From Thiocapsa rosea (GTDB lineage Bacteria > Pseudomonadota > Gammaproteobacteria > Chromatiales > Chromatiaceae), in the NCBI RefSeq assembly GCF_003634315.1, contig NZ_RBXL01000001.1, positions 4,010,501-4,074,500 of the forward strand: a DNA stretch of 64,000 nt, written 5' to 3'. Under the pieces are notes generated by a model, which saw nothing but the letters and a program-made list of their open reading frames with translations, searched no databases and was not told the DNA's origin. Positions 18,228-28,319 of the stretch are shown here, in pieces. The position numbers and the translations under genes are program-made. The stretch's first letter is position 1, and every line of letters begins with the position of its first letter.

Positions 18228-18872
18228 TCAGGCGGCGTCCGGATCCGCGGGAGTGGCTTTACCCCCGGTGCTCCGAGCCGCTTCGGATGTCGCTGCCGTG
18301 TCCTCTGCAGGCGCTTTCGGGGGCTCGTCGGACGGCGGCTCATCGGGGAGATGATGCGCGATCCCTTTGTGACAATCGATGCAGGTTTGTCCGCGATCCT
18401 CGGCCGCGCCGTGTCGGCTGCGTGCGGAGCGGCTCTGTGCCGACAGATCCATGTTGGAGAAGTCGTGACAGCTCCTGCAGGTGCGCGAGTTGTCCGCCTT
18501 CATCCTGTCCCAGACACGATTCGCCATTGCCCAGCGCTGCGCCTCGAACTTCTCCGGGGTGTCGATCGTGCCGATCAATTCGTGATAGACGTCCTTGGCG
18601 GCCATGAGCTTGGCATGGAGCTTGGGGAAAAACTCCCGCGGCACATGACAGTCCGAGCAGGACGCTTGGACACCGGAGGCGTTCTTGTAGTGAACCGTCT
18701 CCTGATACTCGGCGTAGGGGACCTGTAAACTGTGGCAAGAGACACAGAGGTCCATTCGGTTCGAATAGGCCAGACCGCCGGACATGGCAACGGCAAATCC
18801 GATCCCCGCCACGAACACCAGTACCAAGACGACAAGCGATGTCCTGCGTGTGGATTTGCGGGCTTCAGACAT
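18228..18872 (-). CDS. NapC/NirT-type tetrahaem cytochrome c
   Basis: 214 aa. One N-terminal membrane anchor (about residues 14-36) and four haem-binding motifs: CVSCH, CSDCH, CRSCH and CIDCH. This is the NapC/NirT/TorC layout of quinol dehydrogenases that move electrons between the quinone pool and periplasmic partners. The start is set at the second of two close ATGs (18872) because AGAGG lies 6 nt before it but abuts the first ATG (18878); an open frame to 19115 has no support. The tail of about 40 residues is Pro/Glu/Ala-rich. Position upstream of fccAB suggests exchange with sulfide oxidation; direction of electron flow cannot be inferred. Confidence 0.9.
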   Translation of the reverse strand: MSEARKSTRRTSLVVLVLVFVAGIGFAVAMSGGLAYSNRMDLCVSCHSLQVPYAEYQETVHYKNASGVQASCSDCHVPREFFPKLHAKLMAAKDVYHELIGTIDTPEKFEAQRWAMANRVWDRMKADNSRTCRSCHDFSNMDLSAQSRSARSRHGAAEDRGQTCIDCHKGIAHHLPDEPPSDEPPKAPAEDTAATSEAARSTGGKATPADPDAA

Positions 18873-19131
18873 AGACATCCTCTTTACGGCGACGACTGGG
18901 GGACGTCGTTGGCCGTCACGGCTCTTATTCTTGTGAACGCCAGACGGGCGTTTAGTCTTTGACGATTCGCAATCGATGGTACGGCATCCGTGCCCTGCTT
19001 GCCAAGGTGGGCAAGCACTCAAGGAGTCGGTTGTCGGTGATCGGTTATTGCTTCGTCGGTTGGTTGGTGATCGGTGATCGGGGCGAGGGCGCCGGCCAGC
19101 GCAAGGCCGGGCCACGCGGATCGATCGGGTC

Positions 19132-20202
19132 TCAGTCCGCGTCGCGCCGTGCGCCGATCCCGCGCTCGTGCGCGAAGTCGAGCATGCGGCGAATCGGTAC
19201 TAGTGCTCGTCTGCCGAGGGCCGGATCGATCAGGATCTCCTGGTCTCCCTTGAGCAGGACCTGCTCGAGGTTCTGCAATGCATTCATGGCCATCCACGGG
19301 CAATGCGCGCAGCTCTCGCAGGTCGCGCCTTCGCCGGCCGTCGGGGCCGGGATCAGGGTCTTGCCGGGCGCGAGCTGGTGCATCTTCCAGAAGATCCCGG
19401 CGTCGGTCGCGACGATGAACTCACGGTTCGGCATCTCGACCACGGCCTTGATGAGCTGGGTGGTCGAGCCGACCACGTCGGCCTGATCGACGACGTCGTC
19501 CGGAGATTCGGGGTGCACCAACACAGCCGCCTCGGGATGGAGCTTGCGCACACGCTCCAGCGCGAAGGATTTGAACTCTTCGTGAACCACGCAGGCGCCG
19601 TCCCAGAGCAGCATGTCCGCCCCGGTCATGCGCTGGACATAGTGTCCCAGATGCTTATCGGGCGCCCAGAGAACCTTATGGCCCTGCTCGGCAAGATAGG
19701 CGACGATGGGCAGGGCAATGCTGGAGGTCACGACCCAATCGGACCTGGCCTTGACCTCGGCGCTCGTGTTGGCATAGACCACGACGGTGTGGTCCGGGTG
19801 GGCATCGCAGAAGGCGCCGAAGGCGTCCGCCGGACAGCCTTCATCGAGCGAGCAGGTCGCGCGAAGGTCCGGCATCAGGATCCGCTTCTCGGGATTGAGG
19901 ATCTTCGCCGTCTCGCCCATGAAGCGAACGCCGCAGACCACCAGTGTTCGTGCACTGCTGGCGGCGCCGAAGCGCGCCATTTCCAACGAGTCCGAGACGC
20001 AGCCGCCGGTCTCCTCGGCGAGCGCCTGAAGATCGGCATCCGTGTAGTAATGCGCGACCAGGACCGCATCCTGCGCCTTGAGCAGCGCCTTGATCCGGTC
20101 CGTGAGCTGTGCTTTCTCGAGCGTGCTCAGCGTCGGCCATTGCGGATGCGGCGGAACCGCGATGGCGGGTCTCGGCGCGTGCTCGGGTGCTCGGATGCTC
20201 AT
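19132..20202 (-). CDS. nadA: quinolinate synthase
   Basis: 356 aa. NadA condenses iminoaspartate with dihydroxyacetone phosphate to quinolinate in de novo NAD synthesis, using a [4Fe-4S] cluster. Seen here: the [20 protein letters not shown] start of the fold, [20 protein letters not shown], the cysteine in [24 protein letters not shown] and the C-terminal [13 protein letters not shown] that supplies cluster ligands. Start at ATG 20202 (MSIRAPEH); the frame to 20274 runs into the gap before the GTPase gene and lacks similarity. The dynamin-like gene ends 26 nt upstream on the same strand, so cotranscription is possible. Confidence 0.95.
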   Translation of the reverse strand: MSIRAPEHAPRPAIAVPPHPQWPTLSTLEKAQLTDRIKALLKAQDAVLVAHYYTDADLQALAEETGGCVSDSLEMARFGAASSARTLVVCGVRFMGETAKILNPEKRILMPDLRATCSLDEGCPADAFGAFCDAHPDHTVVVYANTSAEVKARSDWVVTSSIALPIVAYLAEQGHKVLWAPDKHLGHYVQRMTGADMLLWDGACVVHEEFKSFALERVRKLHPEAAVLVHPESPDDVVDQADVVGSTTQLIKAVVEMPNREFIVATDAGIFWKMHQLAPGKTLIPAPTAGEGATCESCAHCPWMAMNALQNLEQVLLKGDQEILIDPALGRRALVPIRRMLDFAHERGIGARRDAD

Positions 20203-20227
20203 CGTGTCACCAGTGCTTGCGATTCGG

Positions 20228-21745
20228 TCAAGCCGCGGAGTGCTCCGTCCTGCCGAGCACGGCCGCCGGGTCATCGGGGAGGTGCGCCTTGTGCGGCGAC
20301 TCCTTCAGGCCCTTGGGGTTCGTATAGCGTTCGTTGAGCGTCTGCACGAAATTCTCGCAGTTTTGAAGAACCTCGTTGATCTGTGTGCGGGTCTTGCTGC
20401 TCCATCCGATCGGCCGGCCGATGATGACCGGGCGATAGAAGCGGGTGTTCTTTTTGAAGGCAGACATCAGATTTCCCGGCGGGTTCTTGCGTGCGACCTG
20501 CTTTCTCAGCCAGGGCTCGACGCTCATCGCGGCCAGTTTGCGAACCGTGAAATGGGTGCCGATGGCCAGTGCGATCAGCGTCCCGATCAAGGCATCGTGG
20601 CCCCAAGTGTAGTGGCTCGTCAGGACCTCCAGCCAAGCGGGTTCATAGGAGAGCCCCACCCAGTGGCCTGCATTGATACTCCAATAGACGAAAAAGGCAG
20701 CGACAAGCGCGATGAGTGCTGCGTCGACGACCAGGGTGCGGGCGCGCCAGCGCCGCACGGCACTCTGCAGCAGGGGCACGGCCTGGTGTCCGAAGGCGTT
20801 GGCGGTCTCGCGCAAGGCTGCGATGATGCGGTAGGCGCGCTCGATCTCGACACGCTCCATGCGCAGGAAGATCTCACCGAGGTCTTCGTCGCGCTTCTTC
20901 TCGAAGCGCTTGCGCTTGTGCTCGTCCGGGATGGGAATCCCGACTTCCGGATTGTAGATGGTATAGAAGCGGCCCGCGGTCAAGCCCGCTTCGCCGATCG
21001 CGCGCAGCCAGGCCGCGACCACGTCCTCCGGGTTGTCCTCGTTGGCTGCGGTATCCAACTGATTGAGGATGTACAGGAACTTGCCCGAATCGGCACGGTG
21101 GATGGTGTCCTTCACCAGATGCTTGAGGGTGTCGCGCATCGCACCCGGCTCCGGGTGGCGCGCGTCGAAGAACACCAAGACCAGATCGGACAGGCCGATC
21201 ATATGGTCGCTGATGCGCAGGATCCCCGTGCGCTGCGCGTCGGCGTCGAAGCCGGGCGAGTCGATTATGATCTTGCCGCGCAGACGTTCGCTGCAGCTGG
21301 TCTTGAGCTGCAGATAGGCATCGATGCGTTTGCCTTCCCCGCCGGCGACCTGCTCGATGTCGTGCGACATCTGGTAGAAGGGGAAGCGCGGATCCGAGTC
21401 GAGAGAGACGCCCGGAAGCGAATGACTGACCTTCTCCGGACTGTAGACAATCACGGTGAAGCGATCGTCGACGGCTTGATTGCCGGTGCGTTGCAGCTTT
21501 TGTCCGAGAAAGAAATTGATGAAGGTCGACTTGCCCGCCGAGAAGGTGCCCAGGATCGAGATCAGCGGCCACCAGGGGATCTGGGTCGCGAACGATTGGT
21601 TGGTTTCCAGCAGTCCCGTTCCGTACGCAACACGGTCGATCGCCCGAAAGCTCTGCACGGCACTGAGCAGGACCGGGTTCTCTTGCTCCAGATGAGACTC
21701 CAGCTCCTGCATGCGCTGTTGAACGGCCTCGGCGGTAGACGGCAT
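20228..21745 (-). CDS. dynamin-like GTPase with C-terminal membrane segments
   Basis: 505 aa. G1/P-loop GTFSAGKST near residue 70, G3 in IIIDSPGFD near 165, G4 NQLD near 225, consistent with the dynamin family GTPase domain. Residues 310-400 include two hydrophobic segments ([20 protein letters not shown] and a second near [14 protein letters not shown]). AGGAG lies about 9 nt before the ATG at 21745, which decides against the longer frame to 21772. Bacterial dynamin-like proteins remodel or protect membranes; the specific role here is unknown. Confidence 0.88.
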   Translation of the reverse strand: MPSTAEAVQQRMQELESHLEQENPVLLSAVQSFRAIDRVAYGTGLLETNQSFATQIPWWPLISILGTFSAGKSTFINFFLGQKLQRTGNQAVDDRFTVIVYSPEKVSHSLPGVSLDSDPRFPFYQMSHDIEQVAGGEGKRIDAYLQLKTSCSERLRGKIIIDSPGFDADAQRTGILRISDHMIGLSDLVLVFFDARHPEPGAMRDTLKHLVKDTIHRADSGKFLYILNQLDTAANEDNPEDVVAAWLRAIGEAGLTAGRFYTIYNPEVGIPIPDEHKRKRFEKKRDEDLGEIFLRMERVEIERAYRIIAALRETANAFGHQAVPLLQSAVRRWRARTLVVDAALIALVAAFFVYWSINAGHWVGLSYEPAWLEVLTSHYTWGHDALIGTLIALAIGTHFTVRKLAAMSVEPWLRKQVARKNPPGNLMSAFKKNTRFYRPVIIGRPIGWSSKTRTQINEVLQNCENFVQTLNERYTNPKGLKESPHKAHLPDDPAAVLGRTEHSAA

Positions 21746-22282
21746 AGGGTCAGCTCCTCGATCTGGATACAACGCTTCGCTTCAGTTGCAAGACAAGCGT
21801 CAAGGTTATGGGGGCAGCGGCGTCCGAGGCGCTCGGCGTCATTGACCGGCAGGCGACATCCGTCGCGGCGGCCAAGCCGATCCGGCCCCGACCGCAATGG
21901 CGCACGATGTTACACTGAAGTTCGGCGGGATGGATAGCCGGTCACGGACTAGGGGTACTCGGATCGGGCTCGGCTTGCGGGCACGGCGACGGCGGTGTCT
22001 TTTGTCGGTGTCGAAGCCCTCGCTGCCGCGACCGTCGCGTCGAGCCGGCGTTTGTCGGCTTGAATGTCGAGCGGCGTCGAAGGCATACTGGGATACTGCG
22101 CCGTCCGGAGAATGAAAAGACAACGCGGCACTGAGCAGGCCAAAGGTGCCAGGCTCGGATGCTGCGGATCCGCAACGGATGAGCGCCGGACCCGCGAGGC
22201 TGTCCGGTGTCCACGGCAGGTCCGAACGCCATAGCGCCGCTCGGACGTGCGACAAAAAACCCAGCGTTTGGTGTGCGATCCG
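21746..22282. other. intergenic region between divergent GTPase and RND genes
   Basis: About 540 nt. Several short frames exist on both strands, none with a recognisable product or ribosome-binding site. It must hold the promoters of the dynamin-like gene (minus) and the RND operon (plus). I see no repeat element or terminator. Confidence 0.45.
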
Positions 22283-23449
22283 ATGTCAATACAGTTTCGA
22301 ACCGCCCGTTTTGCGTGCACGCTCGCCGTTGCCGCTGTCGTCTCGTCGGGCTCGGTCCAGGCCCAGGTGCAGGCCGATATCGGCGATACCTTCGTCGTTC
22401 AGCAGGCGCAAGGTGCACCCACCGTCTCCTTGGGCGGCAGTGTGGTCCCTTATAAGGAGGTGACGCTCGCCGCGCAGCTGCCGGGACGCATCACCTTCAT
22501 CGCCGGACGCGAGGGCGATACCTTCAAGGAAAAGGATTTGCTCGTCGCGATCGGCGACGAAGAGCTGCTCGCGAATCGGCGCGCGCTGCTCGCGCAGATG
22601 GCGAGCGCCGATGCCCAACTGCGCAATGCGGGCGTTCAGTACTCAAGGGAGATCTACTCGCCGCAGTCGCGTTCCGCGATGGGCGGGATGGGTCTGCCGA
22701 ATCTGTTCGATCAGATGTTCACGCGCCCGGCCGAGAGCTTCATCGGGGAACGCGACCGCACGGCCGAGCGCTCGGCCGATCTCTTCGCCTCCGGGATTCA
22801 GATCCAAGAGGCGCAAAACGCCATGCTGCGCCTCCAGGCGGAGCTTCAGGCGCTCGACTCCAAGATTCGCGATGCCCGCAGCATCGCGCCCTTCGACGGG
22901 GTGATCGTGCGCAAACTCATCGAGGTCGGGGACACCATTCAGCCCGGGCAGCCCATGCTCAACTACGCCGACGTGGAGTACCTTCAGATCGAGGTCGATG
23001 TCCCGGCGCGCCTGCGTCCGGGGCTGCGCGACGGCATGATGGTCCAAGCCGAGCTGGACCCGGACAATCGGCGCGTGCCTGTCCGGGTGGCTCAGATCTT
23101 CCCGATGGCCGATCCGCAACGTCACACCGTCAAGATCAAGTTCGATCTCCCGCAGGGCGTGTCCGAGCCCGGGATGTACGCCAAGGTGCTGGTGCCGGAC
23201 CTCAACGCCCCGGCGCGTGCCAATCCGGTCATCCCGAGCAGCGCGGTGCGCTACAACGGCAGCTTGCCCGGGGTCTATGTCTTGAGCGAGCGGGGCGAGC
23301 CCCAGCTGCGCCTCATCCGCGTCGGCGAGGAGCTTCCCGGCGCGATGGTCACCGTTCTGAGCGGGCTTCGTGCCGGCGAGAGGGTCCTGACGAATCCCGG
23401 TCCCCGCGTCACGGCCGGCTGGGCGAGCGGATCACCCGCGGATCGCTGA
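22283..23449 (+). CDS. RND efflux periplasmic adaptor (membrane fusion protein)
   Basis: 388 aa. Signal peptide of about 27 residues (cleavage near VQAQVQ), lipoyl/barrel-sandwich half-motifs (GSVVPYKEVTLAAQLPGRI and ARSIAPFDGVIVRKLIEVGD) around an alpha-hairpin of about 130 residues, then beta-barrel and membrane-proximal domains ending in GLRAGERVLTNPG. The start is the ATG at 22283; 12 earlier codons add no similarity and would put charge before the signal. Adaptor for the RND permease 97 nt downstream; an outer-membrane TolC-type partner is not in this window. Substrate unknown. Confidence 0.92.
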   Translation: MSIQFRTARFACTLAVAAVVSSGSVQAQVQADIGDTFVVQQAQGAPTVSLGGSVVPYKEVTLAAQLPGRITFIAGREGDTFKEKDLLVAIGDEELLANRRALLAQMASADAQLRNAGVQYSREIYSPQSRSAMGGMGLPNLFDQMFTRPAESFIGERDRTAERSADLFASGIQIQEAQNAMLRLQAELQALDSKIRDARSIAPFDGVIVRKLIEVGDTIQPGQPMLNYADVEYLQIEVDVPARLRPGLRDGMMVQAELDPDNRRVPVRVAQIFPMADPQRHTVKIKFDLPQGVSEPGMYAKVLVPDLNAPARANPVIPSSAVRYNGSLPGVYVLSERGEPQLRLIRVGEELPGAMVTVLSGLRAGERVLTNPGPRVTAGWASGSPADR

Positions 23450-23546
23450 CGACCGCTCCCTTCAGCCCCGGCGATCGCGCACCGCGATCGCCTGCGCAAT
23501 CCATGTCGCAGCGATGCGGCGCAGGCCCGGTTAATCTGGATTCGAC

Positions 23547-26500
23547 ATGAGCCAAGACGTCACATCCCCTCCGCAGGATCGCAAGGAGCCTGCTTACGAC
23601 GAGGACAATCTCGGAATTGCCGGGCGCACCGCCCGATTCTTCATCCGCTCGCCGCTCTCGCCGCTCTTCTACGTCGCCATGCTGATGATGGGCCTGCTCG
23701 GTCTCATCATGACGCCGCGTCAGGAAGACCCCCAGATCTCGGTGCCCATGATCGACATCATGGTGCAGTATCCAGGCGCCTCGGCCCAGCAGGTCGCCAA
23801 TATGGCGATGCAGCCGCTCGAACGGATGATGAGCGAGATCCCCGGGGTCAAGCACGTGTACTCCGCGTCTCAACGCGGCCAGGGGATCGTGACCGTCGAG
23901 TTCGTGGTCGGGGAGAAGATGGGTCCCTCCTTGCTCAAGGTGAACGACAAGGTCGCCTCGAACATGGACAAGATCCCGCCCGGGGTCATGCCGCCGCTGA
24001 TCAAGACCAAGGGGATCGACGACGTTCCGATCGTCACGCTCACGCTTTGGTCCAAGGACCTGGACGGGGACGGAATACCCGATGTCGACGACGGTCAGTT
24101 ACGTCTGCTTGCCCAGGATGTGCTGCAGGCGGTCAAGCAGGTCAAGGATACGGGCAACGCCTTCATTGTCGGCGGGCGCCGCGAGGTCGTGACCGTCGAT
24201 GTCCTTCCGGAGCGCCTTTCCGGGTATCAAATCAGTCTGGACCAAGTTGCTCAAACCCTCGTCAGCGCCAACGCCGAGCAGGTCGCAGGCGGTCTCGAGG
24301 CGAGCGGTGCACGCTTCTCGGTCACCACCGGCGCCTTTTTGACGGGTGTGGAGGACATCAACCGTTTGGTGGTCGGCACCTTCAACAACCTGCCGATCTA
24401 TATCCACGATGTGGCGCGCGTGACCCAGGGTCCCGAGGACGCCTCGGAGCTGGTCGCGTTCTACACCGGGCCGGCATCCGAGGTCGAGGACGCCGCGGAC
24501 GGCCGCCCGGCCGTCACGATCGCTGTCGCCAAGAAGGAGCTGACCAACGGCGTGACGGTGGCGAACGCCATCATGGATCGCGTCGAGGAGCTCAAGGGCT
24601 CGCGAATCCCGGCCAACGTCGAGGTCAGCATCACGCGCAACTACGGCCAGTCCGCCGACCAAAAGGTCTCGGAGCTGATCGGCAAGCTGATCAAGGCGAC
24701 CCTGTTCGTCGTCATCCTGGTGCTGCTGGCCTTCCGTGCGGTGCGTCCGGCCATCGTTGTTATGCTGGTCATCCCGGTCGTGCTCTTCATGACCGTCTTC
24801 GTGGCTTGGGTCACCAACTACACGATCGACCGCGTGAGTTTGTTCGCGTTGATCTTCTCGATCGGCATCCTGGTCGACGACGCCATCGTGGTGGTCGAGA
24901 ACATCTATCGGCGCTGGCTCGAAGAGGGACGCACCGACGAGGACACGGCCATCGACGCCGTGCGCGAGGTCGGCAACCCGACCATCCTCGCCACCTTCAC
25001 CGTCATCGCGGCCTTGCTGCCGATGGGGTTCGTCAGCGGCATGATGGGTCCCTACATGGCGCCGATCCCGGTGTTGGGCTCGGTGGCGATGTTCATCTCT
25101 CTGTTCGCGGCCTTCGTCTTCACGCCCTATCTGGCGATCTCCAAGTGGCTGCGACCCTCGATGAAATATCTCGAGGCCGCGGAGAAGCGCGAGCACAAGG
25201 AGGCCGAGGGGCTCGAAAAGCTCTATCGACGGATCCTGACACCCTTGATCGAGCACCGCAGCAAGCGCTTGATCTTCAAGCTGGCCCTCTGGGGCACCTT
25301 CCTCGTCACCCTGTCGTTCTTCTATTTCAACCTGGTGGCGGTCAAGATGCTGCCGCTGGACAACAAGCCCGAGTTCTCGGTCGTGCTCGACATGCCCGAG
25401 GGTACGGCTCTGCCGGTGACGGCGAACCTCGCGCACCGCATGGCCGACAAGCTGCGCAGCATGCCCGAGGTGACCGCCATCCAGCTCTATGCCGGGACTG
25501 CGCGACCCTTCGACTTCAACGGCATGGTGCGTCATTACTATCTGCGCTCGGATCCCTGGCACAGTGAGCTTCAGGTCCAGTTGACGGATAAGCACGACCG
25601 GGATCGCACCAGTCACGAGATCGCGGTCGAGGCGCGCGAGCTGCTCGCCAAGCTGGTCGAAGGCACGGGCGCATCGCTTGCGGTGGTGGAGATGCCGCCG
25701 GGTCCGCCGGTGCTGCAGTCGGTCGTCGCGGAGGTCTACGGACCCACGCCGGAGCTGAGGCGTCAGTTCGCACGCGACCTCACCGACATCTTCGGCAAGG
25801 CCGAGAGCACCCGCGATGTCGACAACTATCTCAGAGGCGCCTTCGACTACTGGCGCTTCAACGTGGACACCGAGAAGGCGGTGCGTCGCGGGATCTCGGT
25901 CGACACCATCAACCGCAATCTGGCAATGGCCCTCGGCGGCTCGCCGATCGGCGACATCAAGCCGCAGGCGGGGCGCCAGATGGGCCACGAGCCCGTGCAG
26001 ATCGTGCTGCAGGTGCCGCTGGCGGAGCGCTCCCAGGTCGATCGCCTCGGCGATCTTCCGATCCAATCCAATCAGGGATACACGGTCCCGCTGCGCGAAC
26101 TCGGTGAGTTCCAGTTGACGCCGGAAGAGGACATCATCTACCACAAGGACTTGCGTCCGGTGGAGTATGTGGTGGCCGATGTCGGCGGGCGGCTTGCGGC
26201 ACCCGTGTACGCCATGTTCCAGATCGAGCGCATCCTCGATCAGCAGGACTACACGGCACCGGACGGCACCAAGCCGCAAGGCAGCGAAGAGATGGACGAC
26301 GCCATCTTCTGGCTGGGTGCGCCGCCCGACAGCAGTCGCTTGGCCTGGACGTGGGCGGGCGAGTGGACCGTCACCTACGAGACCTTCCGCGACATGGGCG
26401 CCGCCTTCGGTGTTGCGCTGATCCTGATCTACATCCTGGTGGTTTGGGAGTTCGGCAACTTCCGCATCCCGCTCGTCATCATGGCGCCGATTCCGCTCAC

Positions 26501-27383
26501 CTTGCTCGGCATCATTCCGGCGCACGCGATCATGTTCAGCCTCGGTTTCGGCGGGGAGTTCACGGCCACCTCGATGATCGGCTGGATCGCGCTGGCCGGC
26601 ATCATCGTACGAAACTCGATCCTGCTCGTGGATTTCGCGATCCACGAGATCCAGAAGGGCGTGCCGGTCGCCGAGGCGATGATCCGCTCCTGCAAGATCC
26701 GCACGCGCCCGATCGTGATCACGGCCTTGGCCTTGGTCGCGGGCTCGAGCGTGATCATTACCGACCCGATCTTCCAGGGCATGGCGATCTCGTTGCTGTC
26801 AGGCGTGCTGGTCTCGACCGTCCTGACGCTGATCGTCATCCCGCTCGGCTGCGTGGCCGCGGGCGACGACATGTGCCGGGTGGCTCTGGCAACGGCCCCG
26901 CCCGGAACCAGCCTCCCGTGCATGACGGATGCCGAGCCGCGGAAGGCATCGCACACGAGCTCCGGCGGCGGTGTCAGCCGGTTCTTCGGCAAGGTCGTGG
27001 AGTTCTTCATTCTTGCACTCTATGCGGTGCGCGGAATCTTCCTGCTGCTCTTCGAAGCGGCGAAGAGCGCGCTCAAGACCAAGACGAAAACGAAGTCCGT
27101 TCGCCGGCCGGCCGTACGCTCTGAGGCGACGACTGCGGCAGCCGATACGCCCGTGGAGAAGGATGTGCCCTCGGTCAAAGGCGAGAGCGCCGCGTCCGAG
27201 CCCGCTCGGACGGTGACCAAGAAGCGCGCGACAACGGCGTCGAAGGCGAAACCGACGACGCGTAAGACGGCGGCGAAGAAGTCCGCAGCGGCCGACACAT
27301 CGAGTCAGGCGGTTCAGAAGAAGGCCCCGCGGCGCGGTATTCGCTTGAAGATCGACGACGAAAACGATACAGGCGATCGTTAG
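23547..27383 (+). CDS. RND efflux permease with EF-hand-like loop and Lys-rich C-terminal tail
   Basis: 1278 aa, longer than the usual 1020-1080. Proton-driven inner-membrane RND transporter: TM1 near residue 45, GILVDDAIVVVENIYRRW with the TM4 Asp pair, the second half repeat with GIIVRNSILLVDFAIHEI, and two large periplasmic loops. Two additions stand out. Residues 171-182 (DLDGDGIPDVDD) in the first periplasmic loop look like a calcium-binding EF-hand or type-3 repeat loop. After TM12 there is a ~45-residue linker, an extra hydrophobic segment (about 1150-1170) and ~105 residues rich in Lys, Ala, Thr and Arg (KKRATTASKAKPTTRKTAAK), resembling histone H1-like tails. Operon with the adaptor upstream. 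Substrate unknown. Confidence 0.92.
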   Translation: MSQDVTSPPQDRKEPAYDEDNLGIAGRTARFFIRSPLSPLFYVAMLMMGLLGLIMTPRQEDPQISVPMIDIMVQYPGASAQQVANMAMQPLERMMSEIPGVKHVYSASQRGQGIVTVEFVVGEKMGPSLLKVNDKVASNMDKIPPGVMPPLIKTKGIDDVPIVTLTLWSKDLDGDGIPDVDDGQLRLLAQDVLQAVKQVKDTGNAFIVGGRREVVTVDVLPERLSGYQISLDQVAQTLVSANAEQVAGGLEASGARFSVTTGAFLTGVEDINRLVVGTFNNLPIYIHDVARVTQGPEDASELVAFYTGPASEVEDAADGRPAVTIAVAKKELTNGVTVANAIMDRVEELKGSRIPANVEVSITRNYGQSADQKVSELIGKLIKATLFVVILVLLAFRAVRPAIVVMLVIPVVLFMTVFVAWVTNYTIDRVSLFALIFSIGILVDDAIVVVENIYRRWLEEGRTDEDTAIDAVREVGNPTILATFTVIAALLPMGFVSGMMGPYMAPIPVLGSVAMFISLFAAFVFTPYLAISKWLRPSMKYLEAAEKREHKEAEGLEKLYRRILTPLIEHRSKRLIFKLALWGTFLVTLSFFYFNLVAVKMLPLDNKPEFSVVLDMPEGTALPVTANLAHRMADKLRSMPEVTAIQLYAGTARPFDFNGMVRHYYLRSDPWHSELQVQLTDKHDRDRTSHEIAVEARELLAKLVEGTGASLAVVEMPPGPPVLQSVVAEVYGPTPELRRQFARDLTDIFGKAESTRDVDNYLRGAFDYWRFNVDTEKAVRRGISVDTINRNLAMALGGSPIGDIKPQAGRQMGHEPVQIVLQVPLAERSQVDRLGDLPIQSNQGYTVPLRELGEFQLTPEEDIIYHKDLRPVEYVVADVGGRLAAPVYAMFQIERILDQQDYTAPDGTKPQGSEEMDDAIFWLGAPPDSSRLAWTWAGEWTVTYETFRDMGAAFGVALILIYILVVWEFGNFRIPLVIMAPIPLTLLGIIPAHAIMFSLGFGGEFTATSMIGWIALAGIIVRNSILLVDFAIHEIQKGVPVAEAMIRSCKIRTRPIVITALALVAGSSVIITDPIFQGMAISLLSGVLVSTVLTLIVIPLGCVAAGDDMCRVALATAPPGTSLPCMTDAEPRKASHTSSGGGVSRFFGKVVEFFILALYAVRGIFLLLFEAAKSALKTKTKTKSVRRPAVRSEATTAAADTPVEKDVPSVKGESAASEPARTVTKKRATTASKAKPTTRKTAAKKSAAADTSSQAVQKKAPRRGIRLKIDDENDTGDR

Positions 27384-27543
27384 TGTATCGGCGGCGAGGG
27401 GCGCGATGCGTGCAACCGGACGCGGGGCCGGGCTCGGACTCCGATAGGGTGCGATCCGTGCTGCATGAGCGATGCTCGGGGTCCATCGGAAGACCTGCCG
27501 CGATGCAGGGGATATCGCCTGAGAACGGATTAAAGGTCGCGCT

Positions 27544-28149
27544 ATGACGCCTGTCCTGCTCGTCACCGGGCTGCTGCTCGGCTTGGCCTCCGTAACGGCA
27601 AGTCAGTGGGTATTTGCGGCGGAGTCTTGGGGGCAGGCTCGACAATCGACATGGGCCGATGCACCGGATTATTCCGGCGGATACGAGATGCCGCGCTCGG
27701 AGTTCGATCGCGGCGCGCACGATCCGCGCATGTACGGCGACGACCCCGATTCCTCCGCGAGAGGCCGATATCCCGACGCGGCCTCGACCCCCGAGGTTTG
27801 GGGCGCGCCCGATGATCGCGCAGGGTACGGAGGTTGGCGTGAATCCTCGCCGGGTCCGTCGCCGTGGGGCGCGGGTGCCGGCTCGGCCGCCCCGCAGCCG
27901 GAGTATCGGTTTCGCGGTGATCCGCAGCCGTGGTCGGGTCGCTGGGACGGCCAGGAGGAGGCGCCGGGATACGGATTCCGACCGCTGACGGGGCGGGAGG
28001 CGGAGCAGCGCGTGCAAACGCCGGGCTGGCGTCCGCTGGAGCCGGGGCGAGACGACCGCGGCGGGCGGACTCGGGCTCCCGCGGGACTGATGGACGCGCT
28101 GACGCCCCCGCCTCGGACGTTCGGCTTCGAGCCGACGCCTTGGCCTTGA
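27544..28149 (+). CDS. exported Gly/Pro/Trp-rich protein of unknown function
   Basis: 201 aa. Signal peptide of about 26 residues (cleavage near VFAAES). The mature part is low-complexity, rich in Gly, Pro, Tyr, Trp, Arg and Asp, with repeated short patterns such as GYGGW, PEYRFRGDPQPW and APGYGFRPL. No domain recognised. Such sequences are probably disordered and exported; possible roles as an envelope or surface protein are guesswork. Codon use is like the neighbours. Confidence 0.65.
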   Translation: MTPVLLVTGLLLGLASVTASQWVFAAESWGQARQSTWADAPDYSGGYEMPRSEFDRGAHDPRMYGDDPDSSARGRYPDAASTPEVWGAPDDRAGYGGWRESSPGPSPWGAGAGSAAPQPEYRFRGDPQPWSGRWDGQEEAPGYGFRPLTGREAEQRVQTPGWRPLEPGRDDRGGRTRAPAGLMDALTPPPRTFGFEPTPWP

Positions 28150-28319
28150 GTCGGCGTCGGCTCGCCCGAAGCCCGACTGCCGATCCCGCCGCTTGCGACC
28201 GGATTGCGAACACGGCAATCGGCAGCGGAGGTGCGATGCGGCGGGCGCCGCAAATGACCCCGATCGAGGCGCGGGGTGTCGTCGTGACTGATCACCGATC
28301 GATGGGAGGAGAAGACAAG

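Noticed and set aside
19030-19085. tandem repeat or CRISPR-like units around GGTGATCGG
   Set aside because: Only three imperfect short copies with irregular spacing; no array and no cas genes in the window.
24099-26645. 848-codon open frame on the minus strand
   Set aside because: It is antisense to the RND permease and arises from its biased codon use; His/Asp/Arg-rich product without domain likeness.
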